This document shows, piece by piece, positions 27,792 to 36,945 of a DNA stretch of 64,000 nt (positions are counted from its first letter, which is position 1; each line of letters opens with the position of its first letter). A program made the translations under genes and the position numbers. The DNA comes from Nonomuraea ceibae. Its GTDB lineage: Bacteria > Actinomycetota > Actinomycetes > Streptosporangiales > Streptosporangiaceae. The notes under the pieces were generated by a model. That model did not search any database, was not told the origin of the DNA, and was given only the letters and a program-made list of their open reading frames with translations. Location of the stretch: the NCBI RefSeq assembly GCF_019396325.1, contig NZ_JAHKRO010000015.1, forward strand, positions 14,093 through 78,092, written 5' to 3'.

Positions 27792-29002
27792 GGCTCCGGC
27801 CTCTCGCGCCAGTCCTCCGGCAGCAGGTGGTCCAGCACGTCGTCCACGGTGACGGCGCCGACGAGCCGGTTCAGCTCGTCGACCACCGGGGCCGCGACCA
27901 GGTTGTAGTTGGCCAGGTAGAAGGCCACCTCCGGCAGCGTGAACTCGGGCCTGATCGGGTCGATCGACGGGTCGATGACGGCGCCGAGCAGCGTCGACGG
28001 CGGGTCGCGCAGCAGCCGCTGGAAGTGCGTCACCCCCAGGTACGGGCCCGTCGGCGTCTCGTTCGGCGGCCGGGTGATGTAGACCTGGGCGGCCACGGCG
28101 GGCGTCAGGTCGTGCTGCCGGATGTGCGCCAGCGCCTCGGCCACGGTGCCGCTCGGCGGCAGGATCACCGGCTCGCTGGTCATCATGCCGCCCGCGGTGT
28201 CCTGCGGGTAGGTGAGCAGCCGCCGCACCGGGGCGGCCTCCTTGGGCTCCATCAGCGCCAGCAGCTCGGCCGCCTGCTGGTCGGGCAGGCCGCCGAGCAG
28301 GTCGGCGGCGTCGTCCGGGTTCATCTCCTCCAGCACGTCGGCGGCCCGCTCGGGCTCCAGCATGCCGAGGATGCCGATCTGGTCGCCGGGCGGCAGCTCC
28401 TCCAGCACGTCGGCCAGCCGGTCGTCGTCGAGCGCGCGGGCGATCTCGATGCGCCGCTTGCCCGGCAGGTCGTGCAGCGCGCTGGCCATGTCGGCGGCCC
28501 GCATCTCCTCGAACGAGGCGATCAGCCCGGCCGCCCCCTGGTCCTTCTGCAGGATGTCGAACCCGGACACCTCGTCCCAGCCGACGACCTTCGGCTCGCG
28601 CCTGCGCCTGCCCTTGTAGACGGCGACCTTGGTGATCTCCCAGGTGGACGGCTTGATCTCGGCCATGGCCACGTCGTAGACGGTCATCTGCTCGTCGCGC
28701 ACCCGGACGGTCAGGTCCAGCATCTCGCCGATCACCAGGGTCTCCGTGACGCGCTGCTCGAACCGGCGCATGTTGATCCGCCCGGTGAAAATCACCGCGC
28801 CTGCCTCGATGCCGCGCACGCGGGTGATGGGCAGGAAGACGCGGCGGCGCGGCTGGACCTCCACGACCATGCCGTGCGCGCTCGGCGGCCGGCTGCCCCG
28901 CAGGGTGGTCACCACGTCGCGGATGCGGCCGATCTGGTCGCCGGCGGGGTCGAAGACCGGGGTGCCGGCCAGTCGTGCCACGAAGATCTGCACGTCAGCC
29001 AC
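27788..29002 (-). CDS. MgtE N-domain/CBS protein without a transport domain
   Basis: This 404-residue protein is cytosolic. The N-terminal part (about 10-150) resembles PRC-barrel modules (GTPVFDPAGDQIGRIRDVV). The MgtE superhelical N-domain follows (about 165-270, DDDRLADVLEELPPGDQIG, LEEMNPDDAADLLGGLP), then two CBS domains. No membrane segments are present, so it is not itself a Mg2+ channel. It may sense Mg2+ or nucleotides for the coupled DUF1003 membrane protein. The start is a GTG at 29002 (ADVQIFVARLAG). Confidence 0.83.
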   Translation of the reverse strand: MADVQIFVARLAGTPVFDPAGDQIGRIRDVVTTLRGSRPPSAHGMVVEVQPRRRVFLPITRVRGIEAGAVIFTGRINMRRFEQRVTETLVIGEMLDLTVRVRDEQMTVYDVAMAEIKPSTWEITKVAVYKGRRRREPKVVGWDEVSGFDILQKDQGAAGLIASFEEMRAADMASALHDLPGKRRIEIARALDDDRLADVLEELPPGDQIGILGMLEPERAADVLEEMNPDDAADLLGGLPDQQAAELLALMEPKEAAPVRRLLTYPQDTAGGMMTSEPVILPPSGTVAEALAHIRQHDLTPAVAAQVYITRPPNETPTGPYLGVTHFQRLLRDPPSTLLGAVIDPSIDPIRPEFTLPEVAFYLANYNLVAAPVVDELNRLVGAVTVDDVLDHLLPEDWRERPEP

Positions 29003-29093
29003 GTTAACAGGGGCCCGGCGTTGCGCCGGGGACCCCGAGCATGTCAGTATCAAACGTTTCGAACGGTGATTACTCCTCCCTGGTGGTGCGCCC

Positions 29094-30041
29094 ATGCGGT
29101 ATGCGGGACTCGCGATCGCTTTCGTGTCCTCGGTGTGCTTCGCGTTCTCCGGACCGATGGCGAAATATCTCATCGCGGCCGGGCTCGCCCCCATCGAGGC
29201 CGTATGGGCGCGCATGGCCGGCGCCGGGCTGCTCCTGCTCGCCGTGCTCGCGCTGGTCAAACCGGCCGCGCTGCGCATCCCGCGCTCGCGCCTGCCGTTC
29301 TTCGGGGCGTACGCGATCGTCGCGGTCGCGGGCGTGCAGGCGCTCTACTTCGTGGCGATCACCCGGCTGCCGGTCGGCATCGCGCTGCTGCTGGAGTTCA
29401 TGGCGCCGGTGATGGTCGTGCTCTGGGTGCGGTTCGTGCGGAAGGTACGGCTCGCCAGGGCCGCGTTCGTGGGCGCGGTGACGGCGGTGCTGGGGCTGGG
29501 CATCGTGGTCGAGTTCTGGGACGGGCTGCGGCTCGACGCGCTGGGGCTGTTGCTGGGGTTGGCCGCGGGGGCGTGCTGCGCTGGATATTTCCTGATGAGC
29601 GATAGCTTCGGCGACGACGTGGACCCGCTCGGCCTGATCGCCTGGGGCATGACCGGGGCGGCCGTCGTGCTGCTGCCCTTCGCCCGGCCCTGGGACATCC
29701 CGTGGAGCGCCTTCGCCACCGCCGCCACCCCGGCCGCCGGGGCGTCGGAGCTGCCGGTGCTCGGCGCGTATCTGTGGATGGTGCTCGTCGCCACCGTGAC
29801 GGCCTACATCCTGGGCGTCAACGCGGTGCGCCGCCTGTCGGCCGCCGTGGGCGCCACCGTCGCCTCGCTGGAGGTCATCGGCGGCGCCGTCGTGGCCTGG
29901 GTGCTGCTCGGGGAGGCGCTGGGCGTCTTCCAGATCATCGGCGGCCTCATCGTGCTGTCGGGCGCGCTGCTCGCCCAGACCGCCACCGCGGGCGCTCAGC
30001 CCTCGCCCGCCACCGGCCTCGCCGAGCCGGTGCGCACCTGA
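29094..30041 (+). CDS. EamA-family (DMT) exporter
   Basis: This integral membrane protein of 315 residues has about ten predicted helices in two EamA repeats. The first begins GLAIAFVSSVCFAFSGPMAK and the second contains GLLLGLAAGACCAGYFLM. It resembles RhtA-type metabolite or amino acid exporters. The substrate is unknown. The gene stands alone and converges on the small gene at 30046. Confidence 0.85.
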   Translation: MRYAGLAIAFVSSVCFAFSGPMAKYLIAAGLAPIEAVWARMAGAGLLLLAVLALVKPAALRIPRSRLPFFGAYAIVAVAGVQALYFVAITRLPVGIALLLEFMAPVMVVLWVRFVRKVRLARAAFVGAVTAVLGLGIVVEFWDGLRLDALGLLLGLAAGACCAGYFLMSDSFGDDVDPLGLIAWGMTGAAVVLLPFARPWDIPWSAFATAATPAAGASELPVLGAYLWMVLVATVTAYILGVNAVRRLSAAVGATVASLEVIGGAVVAWVLLGEALGVFQIIGGLIVLSGALLAQTATAGAQPSPATGLAEPVRT

Positions 30042-30045
30042 CGCC

Positions 30046-30426
30046 TCAGCAGGTGCACACCGGCTTGGGCGTCAGCCGCAGCACCGAGGAGCCGGCCGCC
30101 CACCGCTCGGCCAGATGCTCGCTGTCGGTCGTGTTGAGCCGCTCCTTGACCAGCGCCGCGACGGCCTCGGGCTCGGCGGCCTGGTCGACCAGCTCGATCC
30201 TGGCCTCGAACTCGGCGAGCCTGGCGCCGTTGTCCTTGCTGCGCAGCGTCACCCAGACGCTGCCGAGCCCCTCCAGGCCGGGCAGATACTGCTCCTCGCC
30301 GCCCGTCACCACGTAGATGGCGCCGTCGTGCCAGGTGTGCCAGGCCAGCCGGGCACGGTCGAGAGAGAGCCAGAGGACGCCGGACTTCTTGGCGCCCTCG
30401 ATGATGGCCCCGTTGATGTCGGTCAC
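30046..30426 (-). CDS. Conserved hypothetical protein, possible split-barrel fold
   Basis: This 126-residue soluble protein (GVLWLSLDRARLAWHTWHDG, YVVTGGEEQYLPGLEGLG, VWVTLRSKDNGARL) has the strand pattern of flavin-reductase-like split barrels. No cofactor motif can be confirmed. The GTG start follows TAAGGT by 6 bases. It is divergent from the CoA-ester lyase gene. I do not recognise a characterised member. Confidence 0.7.
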   Translation of the reverse strand: MTDINGAIIEGAKKSGVLWLSLDRARLAWHTWHDGAIYVVTGGEEQYLPGLEGLGSVWVTLRSKDNGARLAEFEARIELVDQAAEPEAVAALVKERLNTTDSEHLAERWAAGSSVLRLTPKPVCTC

Positions 30427-30432
30427 GGCTCG

Positions 30433-30438
30433 ACCTTA
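30433..30438 (-). promoter_or_regulatory. Candidate -10 element, leaderless start
   Basis: On the minus strand TAAGGT lies 6 bases before the GTG at 30426. Confidence 0.5.
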
Positions 30439-30475
30439 GCCGGGGGGCCGATTCCGGGAGGGCCGAACGGGCCAC

Positions 30476-30481
30476 TAGCGT
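30476..30481 (+). promoter_or_regulatory. Candidate -10 element of the CoA-ester lyase gene
   Basis: TAGCGT lies 6 bases before the ATG at 30488, with no ribosome-binding site between. Confidence 0.55.
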
Positions 30482-30487
30482 GGGCGC

Positions 30488-31420
30488 ATGCGTTCACGTC
30501 GCTCGGTCCTCGCGGTGCCCGGCAGCAATCCCCGGTTCCTGGAGAAGGCGCAGGGCCTGCCCGCTGACGAGGTGTTCCTCGACCTGGAGGACGCCGTCGC
30601 GCCCCTGGCCAAGGAGGAGGCGCGCCGCAATATCGTGGCCGCGCTGCGCGAGGGCGACTGGACCGGCAAGACCCGGGTCGTGCGGGTCAACGACCTGACG
30701 ACGCAGTGGACGTACCGGGACGTCATCGAGATCGTCGAAGGTGCCGGCGACAAGCTCGACTGCCTGATGCTGCCCAAGGTCCAGGACCCCACCGAGATCG
30801 TCTGGCTCGACACGCTGCTCACCCAGATCGAGAAGACGATGGGCTTCGAGGTGGGCCGCATCGGCATCGAGGCGCAGATCGAGAACGCCCGCGGGCTGGT
30901 CAACGCCGACTCCATCGCCGGTTCGTCCAAGCGGCTGGAGACGCTGGTGTTCGGGCCGGCCGACTTCATGGCCTCGATCAACATGCGCACCCTCGTCGTG
31001 GGCGAGCAGCCGCCCGGCTACGAGGAGGGCGACGCCTACCACTACATCCTGATGCGGCTGCTGATGGCCGCCCGGATGCACGACCTTCAGGTGATCGACG
31101 GGCCCTACCTGCAGATCAGGGACGTCGACGGCTACCGGCGGGTCGCCCGGCGGGCCGCGGCGCTCGGCTTCGACGGCAAGTGGGTGCTGCACCCGTCGCA
31201 GATCGAGGCGGCCAACGAGGTGTTCTCGCCGTCGCAGGAGGACTACGACCACGCCGAGCTCATCCTGGAGGCGTACGAGCACTACACCACCGTGGAGCGG
31301 CGCGGCGCGGTCATGCTCGGCGACGAGATGATCGACGAGGCGTCGCGCAAGATGGCGCTGGTCGTGGCCGCCAAGGGCCGGGCCGCCGGGCTGACCAGGA
31401 CGACCCGGTTCGAGCCCTAG
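30488..31420 (+). CDS. HpcH/HpaI-type CoA-ester lyase
   Basis: This cytosolic TIM-barrel enzyme of 310 residues is of the citrate lyase beta / malyl-CoA lyase group. It would cleave or form a C-C bond in a (methyl)malyl-CoA-type substrate. Family motifs are SVLAVPGSNPRFLEKA, DLEDAV, the Mg2+-binding Glu in IEAQIENARGL and the Asp in FGPADFMASI, and WVLHPSQIEAAN. The substrate cannot be decided from sequence. The gene converges on and overlaps the DUF6529 gene by 4 bases. Confidence 0.87.
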   Translation: MRSRRSVLAVPGSNPRFLEKAQGLPADEVFLDLEDAVAPLAKEEARRNIVAALREGDWTGKTRVVRVNDLTTQWTYRDVIEIVEGAGDKLDCLMLPKVQDPTEIVWLDTLLTQIEKTMGFEVGRIGIEAQIENARGLVNADSIAGSSKRLETLVFGPADFMASINMRTLVVGEQPPGYEEGDAYHYILMRLLMAARMHDLQVIDGPYLQIRDVDGYRRVARRAAALGFDGKWVLHPSQIEAANEVFSPSQEDYDHAELILEAYEHYTTVERRGAVMLGDEMIDEASRKMALVVAAKGRAAGLTRTTRFEP

Positions 31421-31959
31421 ACCTTCAGCCCGATCGTCGTGAAAAACCAGAACGACGAGGTCAGCCAGAGCCCCACCAGCGCGGTGAACGCCAGCCCGCC
31501 CAGCACCGGCAGCGTCCAGCCCGGCGCGTCGGCCCTGCGCAGCGACAGCATCTTGGCCACGAACACGCCGTAGAAGAAGCAGCCCAGCAGCGAGTGGACG
31601 GCGACCCTGGCCACGTCGTACTGCAGCCCGAGCGCGTACAGGCAGTGGAACGCGACCGGGATCGTCAGCAGGAACGCCAGCCTGCCCGACCAGCGGTGCA
31701 CGCCCGCCGGGATGTCGACGCCGAGCCGGCCCCACAGCGACAGGGCGGAGACGACCTGCACCAGCGCCAGCACGGTGGCGCCCGTCGTCAGCCACACCTT
31801 CATCGGCAGCGCGGCCGAGAAGCCCGCGACGCCCACGGCGAAGCCCGTCGGGGTGTGCGCGCGGCCGTACACGCCGAGCGCGACCATGATCAGGCCGCCG
31901 GCGAGCAGCGGCAGGAGCAGCGCGGCGGCACGGGCCGGGCGGTGCTGGATGGCGGTCAT
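31417..31959 (-). CDS. DUF6529 membrane protein, cytochrome b561-like
   Basis: This 180-residue protein has five predicted membrane segments. Histidines in VHRWSGRLAF, PVAFHCLYALG and VHSLLGCFFYG are placed as haem ligands are in b561-type cytochromes. It probably moves electrons across the membrane; this is inference. Its start overlaps the stop of the exported protein gene upstream by 4 bases, so the two are likely partners. Confidence 0.75.
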   Translation of the reverse strand: MTAIQHRPARAAALLLPLLAGGLIMVALGVYGRAHTPTGFAVGVAGFSAALPMKVWLTTGATVLALVQVVSALSLWGRLGVDIPAGVHRWSGRLAFLLTIPVAFHCLYALGLQYDVARVAVHSLLGCFFYGVFVAKMLSLRRADAPGWTLPVLGGLAFTALVGLWLTSSFWFFTTIGLKV

Positions 31960-32675
31960 CGCATCTCCTCGATGAAGCCGTCGACGTCCTCCGGGTAGAC
32001 GGTGGTCCCGCCGACGGTGACGGGGCCGGTCGGCTCGTCGCCGTCCAGCCGGGGGACCGGCACCTGCTCGTCGCCCGCGAACGCGGTCCCGACCTGGGTG
32101 AACCCGCCCTGCGGATCGCGCAGCACGATCCAGCCGGCGCGGATCCTGGCCCCTCTGACGATGGCGCTCGCCCGGTACAGGCCGGACGGCTTCTTCGCCA
32201 CCGGGGCCACGAAGGTCCAGCTCTTGCCGCCTACCGACACCCGGCCGGTGGCCCTGCCGTCGCCGAGCTCGGCCTCGACCTTGGCCCCGCCGGAGCCCTT
32301 CAGCACGAGCTCGTCGCCGGTCGCGTCGCCCTTGAACCAGACCTCGGTTCTGCCGTCGCAGAAGTAGCCGATGGCCTTGCCGTCGCGGACGGAGATCGCG
32401 ATCAGGCCGCCGTTGCCCTTGACGCGGCCCGCGTAGTCGGCCCTCCTCGGCGCGGCGGGCACGGACTCCTCGAACGTGGGGGTGGCGCTCGGCTCGGGCG
32501 TGCTCTCCGCCACCGGCGCGTTGGTCCCGGTGGTGTTCCCGGTGGTGCCGGCGGCGTTGTCGCCGGTTACGGCGGGGGTGTCCGCCGCGGGTGTCGCCGT
32601 GATGCTGGCGACACCCAGCCCCACGGCGAGCACGGCGCCCGCCGTCAGGGTGATGACTGGTCCCAGCCTTGACAT
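31956..32675 (-). CDS. Exported/anchored protein coupled to the DUF6529 gene
   Basis: This 239-residue protein begins with a membrane/signal segment (SRLGPVITLTAGAVLAVGLG), then a Thr/Ala/Asn-rich linker. A beta-rich domain follows (AISVRDGKAIGYFCDGRTEVW, ELGDGRATGRVSVGGKSWTF). The start is the ATG at 32675, with GGGAG upstream. I do not recognise the domain. It is co-translated with the cytochrome-like protein and may be its external partner. Confidence 0.72.
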   Translation of the reverse strand: MSRLGPVITLTAGAVLAVGLGVASITATPAADTPAVTGDNAAGTTGNTTGTNAPVAESTPEPSATPTFEESVPAAPRRADYAGRVKGNGGLIAISVRDGKAIGYFCDGRTEVWFKGDATGDELVLKGSGGAKVEAELGDGRATGRVSVGGKSWTFVAPVAKKPSGLYRASAIVRGARIRAGWIVLRDPQGGFTQVGTAFAGDEQVPVPRLDGDEPTGPVTVGGTTVYPEDVDGFIEEMR

Positions 32676-32776
32676 GGATGCGCTCCCAGGGTCGACATGA
32701 CCTACGTCCCTGAGCATCCGCCGAAATCGCCGCGCCGTCTGTGAACTATTGCGTACAGGCTGGGAAGATTCTGTAG

Positions 32777-33745
32777 ATGCAGGAGAATCCTGGGCCACCG
32801 CATTCCTACGGCACGTACCCGTACCCGCCGCCGCAGCCGTCCTGGTACGTGCCGACACCGCGCGGCGCCCGCTACGACCATCTGGCGCGCACGCCCGCCG
32901 CGCAGCTCTGGCGGCAGGTCGTCGGCACGCTCGTGGTCGCCGCCGGGTTCTTCGCGGTCGGGTTCGTCGTGCTGCTCGCCGGGATGATGCTCGGCACGAT
33001 CCTCGGCATCCCGCCGCCCGCCAACCCCGAGCAGATCTCCGGCGACCCGGTGTTCGGCATGGCCCAGCTCCTGCTGTCGCTGGCGGTGGTGCTGCCGGTG
33101 GTGTTCGGCACGGTCGCGCTCGTGCAGCGGCGGCGGCCGGGCACGATCTCCTCCGTCGCCGGGCGGCTGCGGTGGGGCTGGATGCTGCGCTGCGCCGCGC
33201 TGGCCGTGCTGGCGCTGGTGCTCGGGCAGGCCGCCCAGCTCGTCACCCTCGCGATCACGGGGGAGCCGGTCGACGACTTCTTCGGCTGGGTCGGGTGGGC
33301 GTACTTCCTGCCGGCGCTCGTCGTCATCGTGCTGCTGGTGCCGTTCCAGGCGGCCGCCGAGGAGTACGTGTTCCGCGGGTGGTTCCTCCAGGCGTTCGGG
33401 GCGCACGTGCGCAATCCGGTGTGGAGCATCCTGATCAGCTCGGCGGTGTTCGCGGGGATGCACGGCTACTCGTCGGCGGGGCTGGTGGACGTGTTCCTGT
33501 TCGGGGCGGTCATGGGGTTCCTGGCGGTGCGGACCGGCGGGCTGGAGGCGCCGATCGGGCTGCACGTGGTGAACAACATGGTGGCGTTCGGGCTGAGCGC
33601 GGCCTCGGGGCAGCTCGACGACGCGCTGTTGCAGGACCAGGTGCCGTGGCAGTCGCTCGCGGGGTCGCTGGTGCAGCTCGCGGTGTACGCCATCGGCGTG
33701 CTCTATCTCGCTAAAAAGCGGTCAATCAGCGCCTATTCCGGATAA
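32777..33745 (+). CDS. CPBP-family intramembrane metalloprotease
   Basis: This 322-residue protein has a Pro/Tyr-rich cytoplasmic N-terminus and about eight membrane helices. The CPBP (Abi/CAAX-like) motifs are AAEEYVFRGWF (motif 1 with EE and R), FAGMHG (motif 2) and GLHVVNN (motif 3). Such proteins cleave membrane or prenylated substrates. The target is unknown and there is no bacteriocin gene nearby. Confidence 0.87.
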   Translation: MQENPGPPHSYGTYPYPPPQPSWYVPTPRGARYDHLARTPAAQLWRQVVGTLVVAAGFFAVGFVVLLAGMMLGTILGIPPPANPEQISGDPVFGMAQLLLSLAVVLPVVFGTVALVQRRRPGTISSVAGRLRWGWMLRCAALAVLALVLGQAAQLVTLAITGEPVDDFFGWVGWAYFLPALVVIVLLVPFQAAAEEYVFRGWFLQAFGAHVRNPVWSILISSAVFAGMHGYSSAGLVDVFLFGAVMGFLAVRTGGLEAPIGLHVVNNMVAFGLSAASGQLDDALLQDQVPWQSLAGSLVQLAVYAIGVLYLAKKRSISAYSG

Positions 33746-33951
33746 ATCGCCGCGCAGTGCCGGGAATCTCGCTAGAGAGGTCTCGCCATTCCGGCTCCGG
33801 CATGCTGGTCTGGATGTCGTGGGTTGCGAGCGTCATTCGGAAGTGATCATCGGCGCCCCCCGGGGTAGAAGCAGTTGGAACGGTCCGCCTCCCCGCGGCC
33901 CGATCCACCCGCCGACCAGGCCAGACCTGACACGTGGAGGAGGTACGGCGC

Positions 33952-36945
33952 GTGGCCTCCGGCGCCAGTGACGAGCCTCGGCTACCGCCGGGCGACGACG
34001 ACCCGGGTTCCGGGAGCGGATCCGGCGAACCCCGGATCCGGCACACCCCGCCGGGTCCCAGCGACGACCGTGCCCGCGGCTTACCGGTGACATCCCCCTG
34101 GGGCATGCCGCCGTTCGCCGCCCCCACCCCCGAGGACGACGACGAGGCCGCCGAGGACCCGCCCAAGGGCCGGCGCCCCTACAGCTCCCCGACGGCCGAC
34201 CCCGAGACCGAGCCGCGCCGCCGTCCCCGCCGCACGGTCAACCGGCCCGACAAGCTCGTCGCCTCCGGACCGCCCCGCCCCACGCCGGAGGCCGCCAAGC
34301 CCAAGGAACCTCCCTACCACCTGCCTCTCCCGCAGACCGACGACGACGAGCCGCGCCCCGTCCGCATCCCCCCGTACCTCCTCACCCACCATCCCCCGGC
34401 CCCCGCCCCACCCGACGCTCCCGTACGGCCTCCCGCCCCGGAAGAAGCGGATCCCGTACGGCCCTCCGATCCGGAAGAAGCGGACCCCGTACGGCCCCTC
34501 GCTCCCGAGGAGGCGCGGGCCGAGGGCGGCGAGGCGGACGAGGAGACCGTGCGGCGGGTGGGGAGGCCGCCGGCGGGGCGGCCGACGCGGCCGGACCTGC
34601 TCGTGGCGGCCGGCCCGGAACGCCCCGGCAACGGGGGCAGGCACGAGCGGGCCCCGGCCCCGTCGGCGATGCGCCGGGCGAGCCCGATGCGGCGGCGCCG
34701 GCGCGGCACGGTGCCGATGGCCGTCACGCTCGTCGTCGCCCTGCTCGTGGCGGGCGGCGTGCTGCTGTGGCAGTGGGTCACCCCCGACGACCCCGGCCTG
34801 AGGCTGGCGGCGGGCGTCGGCAGGCCGGGAGACAGCCTGTTCACCGTGCCCGCCTCCACCGGCCTGGGCTCCAACCAGAAGCTCAACGACATGGCCTCCG
34901 TCGGCGGCGCGGTCGTGGCGGTGGGCAGTGACATGACGAGCCCGACGCCGCGCCCGCTGTTCCTGTTCTCGCCCGACGGCGAGCGGTGGCGGCTGGGCCG
35001 GGTGACCGGCGCGGCGGCGCCCACGGTGCAGCGGGTCGTCGGCGGCGGCGGACGCTGGCTGGCGAGCAGCGGCGACGAGCTGACCGGGCGCGCCATGTGG
35101 ACGAGCGCCGACGGCCTGACCTGGGAGGCGGTGGAGCCGGCCGGGCTGGCCGCGTTCCGCGACGGCGACGTGGTGCACGACATCGCCAGGACCGGGTCCG
35201 GGTTCGTGGCCGTGGGCCGCTCGACCCTGCAGAACGGCGGCGCGGGCGCGGCCGCCTGGCACTCCGCCGACGGCCGCTCCTGGGACCGCGTCGACACGCG
35301 CGGCCTGGACGTGGGCGAGCTGCGCGCGGTGGTGGCGAAGGGCGACACGGCGGTGGCGCTGGCCCAGCCGGGGCAGGGCGACGGCTCGCGGGTGCTGCGC
35401 TCGGCCGACGGCGGCCGGAGCTGGGTGGCGACCGGGTTCCAGCTTCCTGAGGCGATGCCGAGGGCGGGCTCGCTGGCGGTGGCGCCGAAGCGGTTCGTGC
35501 TGGTGCCGGTCCGCCACCGCACGGCCTCGGGCGACGTGCGCGTCTACTGCTCGCCGACGGGCGCGGAGTGGTCGCAGTGCGGCACGATCGACGAGCTGGG
35601 CGGGCAGAGCCCGGGCGTGGAGTCGCTGATCTCGCACGCGTCGGGCGTCGCGGCCGTCAGCCAGGCGAACCTGGGCGGCTACTCGGTGCTGACCAGCGCC
35701 GACGGCGGGTCGTGGAAGGAACGGGCGGAGCTGGGCGACCTGGCGGGGGCGACGCTGCGCGGGTTCACGATCTCCGGTGACGGCACCCTGTTCGCGGGCG
35801 GCGACCAGGCGGCGGCCGACGTGGACAACCAGCTCGTGCTGATGGCGGCGCCCGAGCGCGGCAAGCCCGCCCGGGTGCGGCTGGCAGGGGTGGACGGCCT
35901 GTCGCGGGCCGCCCGCGAGACCTCCCGGGTGGCCGGGCACGACGGCCGTTACGTCGCGGTGGGCTCGGCGTCCGGCGACGCCGGCATCTGGACCAGCCTC
36001 AACTGGCAGGACTGGACGTCCATCAGCCTGGGCGGCCCGCGCCAGCAGCGGCTCAGCGACGTGGCCCACGGCCGCAGGGGCTGGCTGGCGGTCGGCGCCA
36101 CCCAGACGGACGTGCAGGTCACCGAGCCGCTGCTGGTGGCCTCGGAGGACGGCCGGGCCTGGCGCAAGGTGGCCGCCGACGGCGATCTGGCCCGGCCGGG
36201 CGACCACCCGTACCTGGACGCGCGCGTCCTGGCCGCCGGGCCCGACGGCTACGTGCTCGCGGGGGAGGACCGGGGGCCGACGGGCACGGTGTCGGCCGCG
36301 CTGTGGTTCACGCCGGACCTGCGCCGGTTCACCCGCTCGGACAAGCTGCCGCAGGGCGGCTCCGACGTGCGGATCCACGACCTGGCGGCCACCTCCGACG
36401 GCTATGTCGCGGTCGGCGGCGCGGGCGTGGGCGCCGGCGAGAGCGGCGTCGTGTGGGTCTCCGACGACGGCGTCAACTGGAAGGCGCGCAAGCGCGTCGC
36501 CCCGCCGGGCACGTCCTCGGCCGGGCTGCGCCAGGTGGCCGCCTACCAGGACCGGCTCGTCGCCATCGGCGCCGCCGTGACGGACGAGGGCGCCCGCCGC
36601 GCCTTCTCCGCCGTCTCCGAGGACGACGGCGCGACCTGGCGCACGGCCTGGCTGCCCGCCGAACGGGCGGCGGCGGTGTACGACCTCGCGGCGGCCGGCC
36701 CGGGGCTCGTCGCGGTCGGCTGGCACGGCACGCCCGGCGACGGCGACAGCGCCGCCTGGACCTCCGAGGACGGGATCGGCTGGAGCCGCCTGGACCTGAC
36801 CGAGGACAGCCTGGCGGGGCCGGGGGCGCAGTGGCTGACGGCGGTGACGGTGGCGGGCGAGGAGGTCGTGGCGCTGGGCCGCTCCACCACCTACAGCGAC
36901 GACCACCTCATCCTGTGGACCTCCACCCTCACGTCCAGCCGCTGA
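33952..36945 (+). CDS. Large membrane-anchored Asp-box (BNR) repeat protein
   Basis: This is a 997-residue surface protein. The first 245 residues are disordered, acidic and proline-rich (repeated RPxxPEEAD units). One membrane segment follows (about 253-277, PMAVTLVVALLVAGGVLLW). The rest is outside and holds about eleven Asp-box motifs of the S-x-D-G-x-x-W type (SADGLTW, SADGRSW, SADGGSW, SEDGRAW, SDDGVNW, SEDGIGW and others). This suggests one or two beta-propellers of the sialidase/BNR kind. No sialidase catalytic set is recognisable. GTG 33952 has GGAGGAGG 8 bases upstream; GTG 33934 is an alternative. Confidence 0.8.
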   Translation: MASGASDEPRLPPGDDDPGSGSGSGEPRIRHTPPGPSDDRARGLPVTSPWGMPPFAAPTPEDDDEAAEDPPKGRRPYSSPTADPETEPRRRPRRTVNRPDKLVASGPPRPTPEAAKPKEPPYHLPLPQTDDDEPRPVRIPPYLLTHHPPAPAPPDAPVRPPAPEEADPVRPSDPEEADPVRPLAPEEARAEGGEADEETVRRVGRPPAGRPTRPDLLVAAGPERPGNGGRHERAPAPSAMRRASPMRRRRRGTVPMAVTLVVALLVAGGVLLWQWVTPDDPGLRLAAGVGRPGDSLFTVPASTGLGSNQKLNDMASVGGAVVAVGSDMTSPTPRPLFLFSPDGERWRLGRVTGAAAPTVQRVVGGGGRWLASSGDELTGRAMWTSADGLTWEAVEPAGLAAFRDGDVVHDIARTGSGFVAVGRSTLQNGGAGAAAWHSADGRSWDRVDTRGLDVGELRAVVAKGDTAVALAQPGQGDGSRVLRSADGGRSWVATGFQLPEAMPRAGSLAVAPKRFVLVPVRHRTASGDVRVYCSPTGAEWSQCGTIDELGGQSPGVESLISHASGVAAVSQANLGGYSVLTSADGGSWKERAELGDLAGATLRGFTISGDGTLFAGGDQAAADVDNQLVLMAAPERGKPARVRLAGVDGLSRAARETSRVAGHDGRYVAVGSASGDAGIWTSLNWQDWTSISLGGPRQQRLSDVAHGRRGWLAVGATQTDVQVTEPLLVASEDGRAWRKVAADGDLARPGDHPYLDARVLAAGPDGYVLAGEDRGPTGTVSAALWFTPDLRRFTRSDKLPQGGSDVRIHDLAATSDGYVAVGGAGVGAGESGVVWVSDDGVNWKARKRVAPPGTSSAGLRQVAAYQDRLVAIGAAVTDEGARRAFSAVSEDDGATWRTAWLPAERAAAVYDLAAAGPGLVAVGWHGTPGDGDSAAWTSEDGIGWSRLDLTEDSLAGPGAQWLTAVTVAGEEVVALGRSTTYSDDHLILWTSTLTSSR

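Noticed and set aside
32777-33745. Bacteriocin immunity or abortive-infection gene (Abi annotation of CPBP)
   Set aside because: CPBP proteases are general, and no bacteriocin or phage-related genes are nearby.
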